Source: Pseudomonadota bacterium
Lineage (GTDB): Bacteria; Pseudomonadota; Gammaproteobacteria; Burkholderiales; Burkholderiaceae_C
Length of the DNA stretch: 64,000 bases
NCBI GenBank assembly: GCA_018241225.1
Contig: JAFEEG010000028.1
Location: forward strand, 62,001 to 126,000
Direction: 5' to 3'
Shown: in pieces, positions 43,905 to 52,734 of the stretch
How the letters are laid out: each line of letters starts with the position of its first letter
Numbering within the stretch: the first letter of the stretch is position 1
Made by a program: the position numbers and the translations under genes
Notes under the pieces: generated by a model
Databases searched by the model: none
What the model was told of the DNA's origin: nothing
The model's input: the letters and a program-made list of their open reading frames with translations, nothing else

Positions 43905-46310
43905 TCAGTACGCCAGTACCAGCGGCGCGCCTTCGCGCTGCGCCTGAACGTCCGCACGGTGGAAGGGCAAGGGCAGCCACTTGCGTTCGGAGAACAGCGG
44001 CAGCTGGTCGAAGGCGCGCGGCGAGGCCGGGTCGGTGCTCTGGCCGTAGGTCAGCAGCCCGTGCGCCACCGGTCCGCGCTCGTCGAAGCCCACCACCTGG
44101 ATGTAGCTGGTGCCGAAGTTGATGTTGTAGCCCCGCGGACCGATCACCGGCTGGCCCTGGCTCTCGACCTTGTTGAGCACGCCTTCGAATTCGTCGCCAC
44201 CTGGAATGGCCACCTTCTGGCCCTTGACCATGCGCGTTTGCACGTCGGCCAGCGCCACGTCGGGCGCAAAGCCTGCGGTGCGCAATGCGACGACGGCATC
44301 GCCCAGCGCCTTGAAGACTGCATCGCGCGTGGCGGGCGTGGCCATGTCCAGGCCGGCCGGCGTGACCACCGGGCGGGCCGGGTCGAAGGGCACGCGCCAG
44401 ACCTTGGGCACGTCCTTGGCCTTGCGCCAGAACTCGCGGAACAGCGGCGCGCCCTTGGCCTGCGGCGTGCTCGTGCGGTTCCAGGCGGACAGCACGCGGC
44501 AGCCGGCCTGCGCATCGGCAGGCAGGCTCGCGCCGGCGCTGCGGCAAGCGGCCGCCAGGTCGTCCATCACCAGCTCGCCGGCATGGTTCTTGTCGCGGAA
44601 GATCACGCTGCGCAGCTCCTCGGCGCCCATCTTGTTGCCGGGCAGGCCATCACGCCCGGCCAGGCGGCCTTCGATCTCCAGGATGCCGCTGCGCGTGCGC
44701 AGGCGCTGCGGCACACCCACCGGCCCCACCAGCGGCGAGATGTTGGCAGGCGCGGCGATGTGCGGGTTGGCCAGCCAGAAACTGTCGTTGCTGTTCTGCA
44801 CCCAGTCGGGTGTGACGACCACCGGCATGCGCGCCGGCGCAATGACGCCGGGGCTCACGGCGGTGCTGTCGCGCCTCCAGTCGCAGGCGGCGCGCGAGCC
44901 GTCGAGCACCGCCAGGCCGGCCGTGGCGAAGAGCTTCGCGGCAGCCGGCGACGGTGCGCAGGCCTGGAGCTGTTCGGCCGACACATCGGGCACCACGGAC
45001 AGGTCCGCGTACATGGCGTTGCCATTGCGGTCGGCGCCAATGGTGTTGACCCACGGCATGCTCTGGTTGCCCATGGCCTCGCGCAACTCGGCGATGTTGC
45101 GGGCGCGGCCCATCCTCATCCAGGCGCGGACGGCGCGAGTGTTGAACGAGTTCGCGTCGCGGATCGCGTAGGCGGTGGTAGCGCTCCAGGCCAGGCCCGC
45201 GCGCGGCATCGAGATGACCGGGCCCCATTCGGTGCTGTAGAAGGTCTTGCGCGCAGGCTGTGCGCCGGGCGCGGCGCTTTCGGCCGGCAGCACCACGGTC
45301 CTGGCCGTCATCTTCTTGCGCTGGCCGTCGACGATGTAGGTGGTGGGGTCGTTCGGATCGAGCTTGAGCTCGTACAGCGTGAAGCGCTTGCCGGTGGACA
45401 CGGTGTGGGTCCAAGCCACGTCCTTGTTGAAGCCGATGGTCAGGATGGGGCCCAGCCCGCTGGTCACGCCCATCACGTCCAGCTGGTTCGGGATGACCAG
45501 GTGCATTTCCCAGAAACGGTTGGTTCCGAACCACGGGAAGTGCGGGTTGCCCAGCACCAGGCCGCGGCCGTCGGGCGTGACATTGCGGCCGAAGGCCCAG
45601 CCGTTGGAGCCCAGCTCGCCGCCTTCGGGGTTGGCGTTGAAGCTGTAGCGGGCCAATTCAAGTGCGGCCTGCCGCGGGGTGACCGCCTCGGCGGAAGACG
45701 TCTTGGCCGTGGGCGGCGTCGCCTCGAACACCGCGGGCGCCAGGGCCCCCACGCCGGCCTGGACCATCGACACCTCGGTGGTGCGCGCAAGGTCCGCCAG
45801 CGTCATGGGGCGAACCCAGGGCTTGCCGCGGCACGCCTCGGGCAGGCCGCCGGGCCCCACGTCCTGCAGGTAGCGGTTGTAGCCGGCCACGTAGCCGCGC
45901 AGGGCGGCACGCACCTCGGGGTCGGGGTCGGCGGCCTTGGCCAGCATCGCATCGTCCATGTAGCTGCGCACGAACAGGTCGATCTGCACATTGCTCATGC
46001 GGCCCAGGCCGAACTCGCCGGTGCCTTCGGGCCCCAGGAACTGCGAGCGATCGCCCCGCACGGTGAGCAGGTGTTCGGCCGTCTGGCAGACGTTGTCCTG
46101 CGCATGCGCGTAGGCAATGCCATAGCCGATGCCTTCATAGTCGTCCGCGGTGATGTGGGCGATGCCGTAGGCGGTGCGCTCGATGGTCACGTTGCGCGAT
46201 CCGGGGGCGGGCGTGCTGGCGCAGCCGGCAAGAAGAACGAGTGTGGAAACGGCCAGGGCAATGCCTGCGGGCGCAGGCAACGCGAAGGGCGCCTTGGTGT
46301 TCAAGGGCAT
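43905..46310 (-). CDS. lipoprotein penicillin acylase-family Ntn-hydrolase (AHL-acylase-like)
   Basis: 801 residues. The signal peptide ends in lipobox LLAGC (Cys30), predicting a lipid-anchored periplasmic protein. The alpha-chain is about 31-234 with NVTIERTAYGIAHI. Autoprocessing would occur before Ser235 in GELGSNGWA, giving the beta-chain nucleophile, followed by VLGNPHFPW. Asn in the NSNDSFW region and Arg further on complete the Ntn site. The family includes penicillin G acylase and N-acylhomoserine lactone acylases such as PvdQ and QuiP. The narrow relation to AHL acylases suggests quorum-signal degradation; other N-acyl substrates remain possible. Confidence 0.85.
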   Translation of the reverse strand: MPLNTKAPFALPAPAGIALAVSTLVLLAGCASTPAPGSRNVTIERTAYGIAHITADDYEGIGYGIAYAHAQDNVCQTAEHLLTVRGDRSQFLGPEGTGEFGLGRMSNVQIDLFVRSYMDDAMLAKAADPDPEVRAALRGYVAGYNRYLQDVGPGGLPEACRGKPWVRPMTLADLARTTEVSMVQAGVGALAPAVFEATPPTAKTSSAEAVTPRQAALELARYSFNANPEGGELGSNGWAFGRNVTPDGRGLVLGNPHFPWFGTNRFWEMHLVIPNQLDVMGVTSGLGPILTIGFNKDVAWTHTVSTGKRFTLYELKLDPNDPTTYIVDGQRKKMTARTVVLPAESAAPGAQPARKTFYSTEWGPVISMPRAGLAWSATTAYAIRDANSFNTRAVRAWMRMGRARNIAELREAMGNQSMPWVNTIGADRNGNAMYADLSVVPDVSAEQLQACAPSPAAAKLFATAGLAVLDGSRAACDWRRDSTAVSPGVIAPARMPVVVTPDWVQNSNDSFWLANPHIAAPANISPLVGPVGVPQRLRTRSGILEIEGRLAGRDGLPGNKMGAEELRSVIFRDKNHAGELVMDDLAAACRSAGASLPADAQAGCRVLSAWNRTSTPQAKGAPLFREFWRKAKDVPKVWRVPFDPARPVVTPAGLDMATPATRDAVFKALGDAVVALRTAGFAPDVALADVQTRMVKGQKVAIPGGDEFEGVLNKVESQGQPVIGPRGYNINFGTSYIQVVGFDERGPVAHGLLTYGQSTDPASPRAFDQLPLFSERKWLPLPFHRADVQAQREGAPLVLAY

Positions 46311-46396
46311 GGGAATGGCTCGGGGAGCTGAACAAGGAAAGGGCCATTAGAGGGGCCGTCGCCGCGCACCTGATAGGTGATAACCCGAGGCCGTGT

Positions 46397-46415
46397 CGCC
46401 TGCACGGCGCAGGCG
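46397..46415 (-). terminator. weak hairpin after the ketosynthase gene
   Basis: CGCCTG (46397-46402) and CAGGCG (46410-46415) with a 7-base loop, just beyond the ketosynthase stop at 46421. Only six pairs and no T-run, so support as a terminator is modest. Confidence 0.3.
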
Positions 46416-46420
46416 CCGTA

Positions 46421-47644
46421 TCAGGCGCGCCGGAACGCCAGCGCGGCGTTGGTGCCGCCGAAGGCGAAAGAACTACTCACTGCCGCTTCGAGCGTCGGCG
46501 CGGCGGTGTCGCCCGGCGCCACCAGGTTCAGTGCGCAGGCCGCATCGGGCTCGCTGACGTGCATGTTGGGTGGCACCGCGTGGTGGTGCAGCGCCAGCAC
46601 GGTGATGACGGCCTCCAGCGCACCGGCGGCGCCTAGCAGGTGGCCGTGCAGCGCCTTGGTGGAGCTCACGCGCAACTCGCCCAGCGCGTTGCCCCACACC
46701 TGTGCCAGTGCCTCGCATTCGATGGGGTCGCCGATGCGCGTGGCCGTGCCGTGGGCGTTGCAGTAGCCCACCTGTTCGGGCGAAAGCCCCGCCTTTCGCA
46801 GCGCGGCGCGCAGGGCGCGTGCCTGGCCGGCGGCGTCGGGCTTGGTCAGGTGCGAGGCATCGCAACTGCTGCCCCAGCCGGCCAGCCTGGCGTAACTGCG
46901 TGCGCCGCGCGCGGCGGCGCGTTGCGCCGATTCGAGCACCAGGAAGGCTGCGCCCTCGCCCAACGCAAAGCCGCTGCGGTCGGCCGCAAAGGGGCGCACC
47001 GCGGTGGCCGCCTCTTCGGGCGGCGCGCAGGCCAGCGTCTGCATGGCCTGCCAGGCCAGCATCACACCCGGCACGATCAGCGCCTCGCTGCCCCCCGCAA
47101 TGGCCAGGTCGACCTCGCCGCTTTCGATGGCCTTGGCCGCTTCGGCAATGGCGATGGCCGATGACGCGCAAGCCACCGAATAGGTGAGCACCGGGCCCAG
47201 CACCCGGCGCCGCATGGCGATGTGCGAGGCCGGCGCGTTGGGCATGAAGGCCGGAATGGTCAGCGGCGGCACGCGGCCGCTGGCACCGCCGCGGTAGGCG
47301 GTTTCGAGCGCGCTCGCTCCGCCCATGCCGCAGCCCACGTAGATGCCCACGCGCTCGCCATCGTTCTCGGCCCACGGGCCTTGCAGGCCGGCATCGTCGA
47401 GTGCCGACTCGGCGGCTGCCACGGCCAACTGGCTGACACGGTCCACGCCGGCCAGTTGCAGCTTGCTGAACCAGGGCGAGGCATCGAATGCCACGGTGGC
47501 GGCCAGCGCCGGCTTGGCCAGTTCGGGAAACACGGGCTGGATGGCCGATTCGCCGCGCAGCAAGGCCTCGAACATGGCGTGGGGCGACTGGCCGTGCGGG
47601 CTGACAACGCCCAGGCCGGTGACGGCGATGCCCGCTTGGCTCAC
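46421..47644 (-). CDS. beta-ketoacyl-ACP synthase, FabF/KAS II-like
   Basis: 407 residues. GTG start at 47644 overlaps the ACP stop codon (GTGA). Thiolase-fold condensing enzyme with the Cys-His-His triad: Cys159 in SVACASSAIAIAEA, His in NAHGTATRIGDP and His in KALHGHLLGAAGALEA; the FGGTNAALAF end is standard. A dedicated acyl carrier protein precedes it and a PAP2 protein precedes that. The lack of other fatty-acid genes indicates a specialised acyl chain rather than housekeeping synthesis. Confidence 0.88.
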   Translation of the reverse strand: MSQAGIAVTGLGVVSPHGQSPHAMFEALLRGESAIQPVFPELAKPALAATVAFDASPWFSKLQLAGVDRVSQLAVAAAESALDDAGLQGPWAENDGERVGIYVGCGMGGASALETAYRGGASGRVPPLTIPAFMPNAPASHIAMRRRVLGPVLTYSVACASSAIAIAEAAKAIESGEVDLAIAGGSEALIVPGVMLAWQAMQTLACAPPEEAATAVRPFAADRSGFALGEGAAFLVLESAQRAAARGARSYARLAGWGSSCDASHLTKPDAAGQARALRAALRKAGLSPEQVGYCNAHGTATRIGDPIECEALAQVWGNALGELRVSSTKALHGHLLGAAGALEAVITVLALHHHAVPPNMHVSEPDAACALNLVAPGDTAAPTLEAAVSSSFAFGGTNAALAFRRA

Positions 47645-47907
47645 GCGACGCGCTGCTGCGGTTGCTGTTGTTGCGGCTGCTCGGCCCGCACCTTGTCGAC
47701 CAGCGCGGCCAGCTGGGCCAGCGTGTCCATTTCGGGGTCGGGGTCGGGCAGGTTGATGTGCAGGCGGTCTTCGATCTCGAACAGGAATTCGGCCAGGGCC
47801 AGGGAATCGAAACCCTTGTCCCGCATCGAGGCGCTGGGGTCGAGTTCGGCCGGATCGATACCGTACTTGTCCTGAATCAGGTCTTGCAGTTCCTTGAGCG
47901 AACTCAT
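47641..47907 (-). CDS. acyl carrier protein
   Basis: 88 residues. Phosphopantetheine site Ser35 in DKGFDSLALAEFLFEIED (DSL motif) with acidic helices, plus a glutamine-rich tail (EQPQQQQPQQ) not usual for AcpP. It differs from housekeeping AcpP around the site (FDSLALAE rather than ADSLDTVE), as expected for a dedicated carrier of the adjacent ketosynthase. It follows the PAP2 gene by 50 bp and overlaps the ketosynthase start. Confidence 0.88.
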   Translation of the reverse strand: MSSLKELQDLIQDKYGIDPAELDPSASMRDKGFDSLALAEFLFEIEDRLHINLPDPDPEMDTLAQLAALVDKVRAEQPQQQQPQQRVA

Positions 47908-47957
47908 GGTGGTCTTGGTGTTTTAGTGGTGGCGGCGCCCCCGCGCCAAAAACAATG

Positions 47958-48662
47958 TCAGTGACGGTCGATGATAGCCACCACGGCGCCGCGCTCCACC
48001 GCCCCGCTGGAGGAGGCCCGCCAGCGCAGCGACGCCCAGGCAAATGCACCGCCCAGCAGCGCCCCGGACAACGCGTCCAGCAACACATGCTGGCCGGTGG
48101 CCAGCGTGGAGTAGGTAATGGCCAGGAACCACGCGATATTGACCCCGCGCAGCCACAGCGGAACGCGCGCCGATTTGAAGATGTGCTCGATCCAGCAGGC
48201 CGTGAAGATGGCGATGGCCACATGCATCGAGGGGCAGGCATTGCCCGCCGCGTCAATGCCGCGCAGCAATGCAAAGCCCGGGAAGCCCTCCGGGTCCACC
48301 ACCTGGTGCGGCACACGCGTGGGCCACAGGGCGAAGAAGGCCAGGCCGGCCAGGCACAGCGCGCCCGACCACAGGCCGTAGCTCACCAGTTCGCGGAAGT
48401 TGCGCTGCAGCCCCGGCGCGATGCCCACGTAGATCCACAGCGACAGATACGGAATGAGCCAGGCCGGCTGGAAGGGAATCCAGTCGTCAACAAAGGTCAG
48501 CGGCATCTCGGTCACCGGCCGCATCGGGTTGCGCAGCAGGTGGAAGTAGCCGATGAAGAAGATCCAGATCCACACCGTGGTGCCGACGATTTTCAGCGGC
48601 TGGTGCACGCGCAGCCGCTGTCCGAGCTCGTGGGTCCAGGGTCGGTGCGGGCTTGATTGCAT
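47958..48662 (-). CDS. PAP2-superfamily membrane phosphatase/phosphotransferase (AUR1-like type)
   Basis: 234 residues, about six membrane segments. The PAP2 active-site motifs are visible: CPSMHVAIAIF (C2, with Ser and His) and STLATGQHVLLDALSG (C3, His and Asp). The spacing and the ACPSMH form resemble the inositolphosphotransferase/AUR1 branch rather than classic BacA or PgpB phosphatases. ATG 48662 chosen. First gene of a leftward triad with ACP and ketosynthase, so it may process a lipid made by them. Confidence 0.8.
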   Translation of the reverse strand: MQSSPHRPWTHELGQRLRVHQPLKIVGTTVWIWIFFIGYFHLLRNPMRPVTEMPLTFVDDWIPFQPAWLIPYLSLWIYVGIAPGLQRNFRELVSYGLWSGALCLAGLAFFALWPTRVPHQVVDPEGFPGFALLRGIDAAGNACPSMHVAIAIFTACWIEHIFKSARVPLWLRGVNIAWFLAITYSTLATGQHVLLDALSGALLGGAFAWASLRWRASSSGAVERGAVVAIIDRH

Positions 48663-48782
48663 GTGACGTTGGCGGGCAGGGGCTGCGTTGGCGGCGAGGC
48701 CCCTATCTTGCCCGAGACGCATGACAGCCCATGACCTGCCGCCCGCGCAGTGAAAAGGGTCGGTGCTACCCTCGGCGCCATC

Positions 48783-49217
48783 ATGTTCAATCCATCCCAA
48801 GAAGAGGTCCGCCGCTTTTTCTGCGACGTGTACGCCAAGAGCCGCCAGGGCCTGCCGATGGAGGCACTGGAGACCATTGCCGCGGGCTGGATCGACGCTC
48901 ATCCCGAATACCACGCCGACTTGCAGGACGCCGATGCGGCCGTGGCCCGCGTGTACGACGGCGCGGACGGGCGCGAGAACCCCTTCTTGCACCTGGCCAT
49001 GCACCTGTCGATCAGCGAGCAGTGCTCCATCGACCAGCCGCGCGGCATCCGCCAGGCGGTGGAACTGCTGGCTGCACGGCGCGACTCGCTGCTCGATGCG
49101 CACCACGAAGCCATGGAATGCCTGGGCCAGATGATGTGGGAATCACAGCGAGCCGGGCGTGCGCCGGATGGCGAGGCCTACATCGCCTGCGTGCAGCGCC
49201 GCGCTACAAAAGACTAG
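48783..49217 (+). CDS. DUF1841 family protein
   Basis: 144 residues. MFNPSQEEVRRFFCDVYAK at the start, WIDAHPEYHADL, and ENPFLHLAMHLSISEQCSIDQPRGIR match DUF1841, a family of small soluble proteins of unknown function common in betaproteobacteria. The HLAMHLSISEQ segment holds two histidines in a helix. Start at 48783 is preferred to 48750. Its stop codon shares the sequence CTAG with the convergent pcaQ stop. Confidence 0.82.
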   Translation: MFNPSQEEVRRFFCDVYAKSRQGLPMEALETIAAGWIDAHPEYHADLQDADAAVARVYDGADGRENPFLHLAMHLSISEQCSIDQPRGIRQAVELLAARRDSLLDAHHEAMECLGQMMWESQRAGRAPDGEAYIACVQRRATKD

Positions 49218-50191
49218 GCGCGCCTGCCGGCCCCGGCGGCCAGCCGCCGGGCCTCGTCGCGCAGCAAGGCCACCAGCGCAGCGCGCGCGGGTGACGGCGC
49301 CGCATCGGTGCGCAGCAGCAGGCCCACCGGCTCGTCGGTGCCGGGCGTTGCAATTCGAAGGCGCACAAGGCGGCCGCCGGCCAGGTCGTTGCGGGCGGCG
49401 CCCAGCGGGGTGATCCAGATGCTGTCCGAGCCCGCCACCAGCGCGCCGGCCACCGCCACGTCCAGCGTCTGCAGGGCATCCACCGGCAACGCCAGGCCCA
49501 GGCTGGCCAGGAAGCTTTCGGTGTGGTGGCGCGGGATGGTGCCCTCGGCGTAGATCACCAGCGGGTACGCCAGCGCCGCGCGGGCCGAGGCACCGCGCTT
49601 TGCAAGCGGATGCCCCGGCCGCGCCACGAAGACCAGCGGCTCGGTATGCAGCAGCTCGAAGCTCAGGCCACTGGTGAGCGACGGATCGCTCATGCGGCCC
49701 ACCACCACGTCCAGCTCACCCGCGCGAAGGTCGTCGAGCAGCACGGCGTTGGCGGCCGTCTTCACCACGATCTGCAGGCCTTGGCGCTGCGCCCGCAGCC
49801 GCGCCAGCGCCTGGGGCAGCAACGAGGGCGCCACGCTGGGCAGCGCGCCGATGCGCAGGCGCTCCAGCCGCTGGCCGCCCGCCACGGGCGCCACCGCCTG
49901 GGCGCTGGCGTCGATGGCCTCCAACACGCGCAGCGCCTGGGCCAGCAGCTGCTCGCCCGCGGCGGTGAGCCCCTGCACGCCGCGCCGGCCAGCGCCCCCG
50001 CGCTCGACCAGTCGGGTGCCGGCAAGTTCTTCCAGCTCGGTCAGCGTCTTGGACATGGCCGGCTGGCTCAGCGCCAGTCGCTCGGCCGCGCGCGCCAGAT
50101 GCCGCTCCTGCGCTATGGCGACAAAGCAGCGCAGGTGGCGCAGCTGCACGTTGCGCGCAAAGGCCAGGGCGGTGGAAGACGGCTTTTTCAA
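49214..50191 (-). CDS. pcaQ: LysR-family activator of protocatechuate genes
   Basis: 325 residues. N-terminal LysR helix-turn-helix (about 16-75: VQLRHLRCFVAIAQERHLARAAERLALSQPAMSKTLTELEEL) and a substrate domain (LRIGALPSVAPSLLPQALARL, VVVGRMSDPSL, LLHTEPLVFVARPGHPL) match PcaQ. Divergent from pcaHG over a 112-bp gap. The only start giving the full helix-turn-helix with a leader is TTG 50191; a GTG 15 codons later is an alternative. PcaQ activates pca genes with beta-carboxy-muconate-type inducers. Confidence 0.85.
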   Translation of the reverse strand: MKKPSSTALAFARNVQLRHLRCFVAIAQERHLARAAERLALSQPAMSKTLTELEELAGTRLVERGGAGRRGVQGLTAAGEQLLAQALRVLEAIDASAQAVAPVAGGQRLERLRIGALPSVAPSLLPQALARLRAQRQGLQIVVKTAANAVLLDDLRAGELDVVVGRMSDPSLTSGLSFELLHTEPLVFVARPGHPLAKRGASARAALAYPLVIYAEGTIPRHHTESFLASLGLALPVDALQTLDVAVAGALVAGSDSIWITPLGAARNDLAGGRLVRLRIATPGTDEPVGLLLRTDAAPSPARAALVALLRDEARRLAAGAGRRA

Positions 50192-50201
50192 TTACCAACA
50201 G

Positions 50202-50235
50202 TGATGCAAATGGTTCGATTGTTCAATTTACATCA
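50202..50235. promoter_or_regulatory. dyad in the pcaQ-pcaH intergenic region
   Basis: TGATGCAAAT (50202-50211) and ATTTACATCA (50226-50235) form an inverted repeat matching at 9 of 10 positions around a 14-base AT-rich centre. It lies between the divergent LysR gene and pcaH, where a LysR activator would bind and overlap its own promoter. The centre starts GGTTCGATT, which also resembles part of a PcaR site. Confidence 0.5.
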
Positions 50236-50303
50236 TCAAAGGTCGGTCTTACAGTCCCTTCCACCCAATTCCCTCTCTCTCGTTCCCCAAGGAGACATCC
50301 AAG

Positions 50304-51005
50304 ATGGCCAAGCTCGACCCACGCGACTGGGAAAGCCACCCCGCCTACCTCTACCCCGGCTACAAGTCGACCGCCAAGCGCGGCCCGACCAAGCCGCTGA
50401 TTCCCCTGAAGGCATCGATGGCCGAGCTGCGCCAGCCGGTGTATGGCCACGACAGCATCGGTGAGCTGGACAACGACCTGACCCGCAATGCCCGCGTCAA
50501 CGGCGAGCCGCTGGGCGAGCGCATGATCCTCACCGGCCAGGTGCTGGACGAGCGCAAGCGCCCCGTGCGCAACACGCTGGTGGAGCTGTGGCAGGCCAAT
50601 GCCGCCGGCCGCTACGTGCACAAGGTCGACCAGCACGACGCGCCGCTGGACCCCAACTTCCTGGGCGCCGGCCGCTGCATGACCGACAACGAGGGCCGCT
50701 ACCGCTTCCTCACCATCAAGCCCGGCGCCTACCCCTGGGGCAACCACCCCAACGCCTGGCGTCCGCAGCACATCCACCTGTCGTTGTTCGGCGAGCACTT
50801 CGCCAGCCGCCTGGTCACGCAGATGTACTTCCCGGGCGACCCGCTTCTGCAGTACGACCCGATGGTCACCGGCACGCCCGAGAAATACCGCAACCGCCTG
50901 ATCGCCGACTTCAGCCTGGACATCACCGAAGAGAACTACGCCCTGGGCTACCAGTTCGACATCGTGCTGCGCGGCAGCGACGAGACGCCCTTCGAGAACC
51001 GCTGA
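50304..51005 (+). CDS. pcaH: protocatechuate 3,4-dioxygenase beta subunit
   Basis: 233 residues. Iron-bearing subunit of the intradiol dioxygenase that opens protocatechuate to beta-carboxy-cis,cis-muconate. Fe(III) ligands are visible with the spacing of the Pseudomonas enzyme: Tyr104 (AGRYVHK), Tyr143 (PGAYPWG), His156 and His158 (PQHIHLS). Clear AAGGAGA precedes the ATG at 50304. pcaG follows after 19 bp. Confidence 0.95.
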   Translation: MAKLDPRDWESHPAYLYPGYKSTAKRGPTKPLIPLKASMAELRQPVYGHDSIGELDNDLTRNARVNGEPLGERMILTGQVLDERKRPVRNTLVELWQANAAGRYVHKVDQHDAPLDPNFLGAGRCMTDNEGRYRFLTIKPGAYPWGNHPNAWRPQHIHLSLFGEHFASRLVTQMYFPGDPLLQYDPMVTGTPEKYRNRLIADFSLDITEENYALGYQFDIVLRGSDETPFENR

Positions 51006-51024
51006 GACCACAGGGAGACGCACC

Positions 51025-51636
51025 ATGACCTTGATGAGCGCACTGCAATCCAACTTCGGCCAGACCCCGTCGCAGACGGTGGGCCCCTACTTTGCCTACG
51101 GGCTGACCGCCACCCAGTACGGCTACAACTTCGACCAGCCTTTCGACGACCGCGTTGCGCTGGACGGCGCGCGCGGCGAGCGCATCCGCCTGGTGGGCCG
51201 CGTGATCGACGGCGACGGCAAGCCGATCTTCGACGCCATGGTCGAGATCTGCCAGCCCGACGGCGAAGGCCACTACCCCACCTCGGTGGAAGACGCACGT
51301 GCACGAGGCTTTCGTGGCTTCGGCCGCATGGGCACCGGCACCGACGCGCAAAACCGCTTCGTGTTCCAGACCGTGAAGCCCGGTGCCAACGCCGCCGGCG
51401 AGGCGCCCTTCATCGGCGTCATCGTGACCATGCGCGGCCTGCTGCTGCACACCTTCACCCGCATCTACTTTGCCGACGAGGCCAAGGCCAACGCGCAGGA
51501 CGCCGTGCTGGCCCAGGTGCCGGCCGAGCGGCGCGACACGCTCATCGCGCAGCGCAGCGAAGAAGGCGGCCAGGTCACCTACACCTTCGACATCCACATG
51601 CAGGGTGACAAGGAAACGGTGTTCTTCGACGTCTGA
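51025..51636 (+). CDS. pcaG: protocatechuate 3,4-dioxygenase alpha subunit
   Basis: 203 residues. Non-catalytic partner of PcaH: TPSQTVGPYFAYGLT at the start, RIRLVGRVIDGDGKPIFDAMVEICQPD and FRGFGRMGTG in the core, and a final ETVFFDV. The iron ligands of the beta subunit are not all present, as expected. GGGAGACG lies before the ATG. It ends 9 bp from the convergent AraC-type gene. Confidence 0.95.
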   Translation: MTLMSALQSNFGQTPSQTVGPYFAYGLTATQYGYNFDQPFDDRVALDGARGERIRLVGRVIDGDGKPIFDAMVEICQPDGEGHYPTSVEDARARGFRGFGRMGTGTDAQNRFVFQTVKPGANAAGEAPFIGVIVTMRGLLLHTFTRIYFADEAKANAQDAVLAQVPAERRDTLIAQRSEEGGQVTYTFDIHMQGDKETVFFDV

Positions 51637-51645
51637 GGCCTGGAT

Positions 51646-52572
51646 CTAGATCTGGACCTTGTTGCGGTCGCGAAACGACCTGGGCGTGAGGCCCACCTGC
51701 TGGCGAAAGCGCCGGCTGAAATAGTCGGCGTCGCGAAAACCGCACTGCGTGGCCACGGCGCCGATGTTCGCGCCGGAGGCCAGCAGCAGCTCCTTGGCCT
51801 GCTCGATGCGCCGCTCCGTCACCAGCTCGGTGAAGGTGCGGTCGGTCTGCTTCTTGAGCAGGTGCGCCAGGTAGTTGGGCGAGAGCATCGCGGCAGCAGC
51901 CGCGTCCTGCAGCGACATCTCTTCGTGCAGGTGTTCGCGCACATAGCGCATCACGCGCTGCAGCGCGTCGCGCCGCGAGCTGCGGCCGCCGTGCTGCGAA
52001 GCCTGGGCCCGCAAGGCCTCGCCATGGCGCGCGCAGGCCAGCGCAAGCACTTGCAGCACGATGCCGCGAATGGCCGCGGTGGCGGCAAAACCTCTTTCCT
52101 GGTTGAGCGAGGCCATCTCATCGAGCCAGCCCAGGATGCGCGCAAAGTCCGCCGCATCGAAATGAAAGTCCACATACTCCTGGAACAGGAAGGGCGCCAG
52201 CTCGGGCACGCGCGCGATGCTCACCTCTTCCAGCTCCAGCGCCTGCACTTGCAACTCCGGCCACAGGAAGCCCTGGTCGAAATTGACGATGGCGTAACGC
52301 GCGCCGGGCGGATGCGGCACCACGTGCAGGCGATAGGGCAGCACGAAGCTCAGGTGGCCTGAGGTGAAGGGGCGCAGCGCGCCGCCAATGACCTGCTGCG
52401 AGCCGCCTTCCATGCTCACCTGGATCTGGAAATACTCGTGGCGGTGCGGGCGGGCGAGCACATCGCGCGCGCCTTCGAAGCGGATGTCGAAGTCCAGGTG
52501 GCTCGCGCGCTCCTGCATGCCGTACAGGCGTGCGTCGGAAGAAGATCGGGGGCCGGTCCGGGGCTTGGGCAT
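51646..52572 (-). CDS. AraC-family transcriptional regulator
   Basis: 308 residues. An N-terminal cupin-like sensor (about 25-110, RPHRHEYFQIQVSMEGG) and a C-terminal AraC DNA-binding domain with two helix-turn-helices (about 210-305: MSLQDAAAAAMLSPNYLAHLLKKQTDRTF and IGAVATQCGFRDADYFSRRFRQQVGLTP). It is divergent from the exported FAH-fold gene at 52735 (162-bp gap) and convergent with pcaG. The divergent gene is the likeliest target; the effector is unknown. Confidence 0.88.
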   Translation of the reverse strand: MPKPRTGPRSSSDARLYGMQERASHLDFDIRFEGARDVLARPHRHEYFQIQVSMEGGSQQVIGGALRPFTSGHLSFVLPYRLHVVPHPPGARYAIVNFDQGFLWPELQVQALELEEVSIARVPELAPFLFQEYVDFHFDAADFARILGWLDEMASLNQERGFAATAAIRGIVLQVLALACARHGEALRAQASQHGGRSSRRDALQRVMRYVREHLHEEMSLQDAAAAAMLSPNYLAHLLKKQTDRTFTELVTERRIEQAKELLLASGANIGAVATQCGFRDADYFSRRFRQQVGLTPRSFRDRNKVQI

Positions 52573-52734
52573 CGCCCGATGTTAAGCGTGGTGCTTGCGT
52601 CCGGATTTGGCGTAGATGCGTGGGGATCGGGCGCGTTTTCACGTCCCAGAATTGGCAGCCGGCCCTTGTCGCGCCGGCGTGCGCGGCGGGCCGTTCGACA
52701 TTCAATGCACAGAACCCCAACAAAGGAGATTCCC

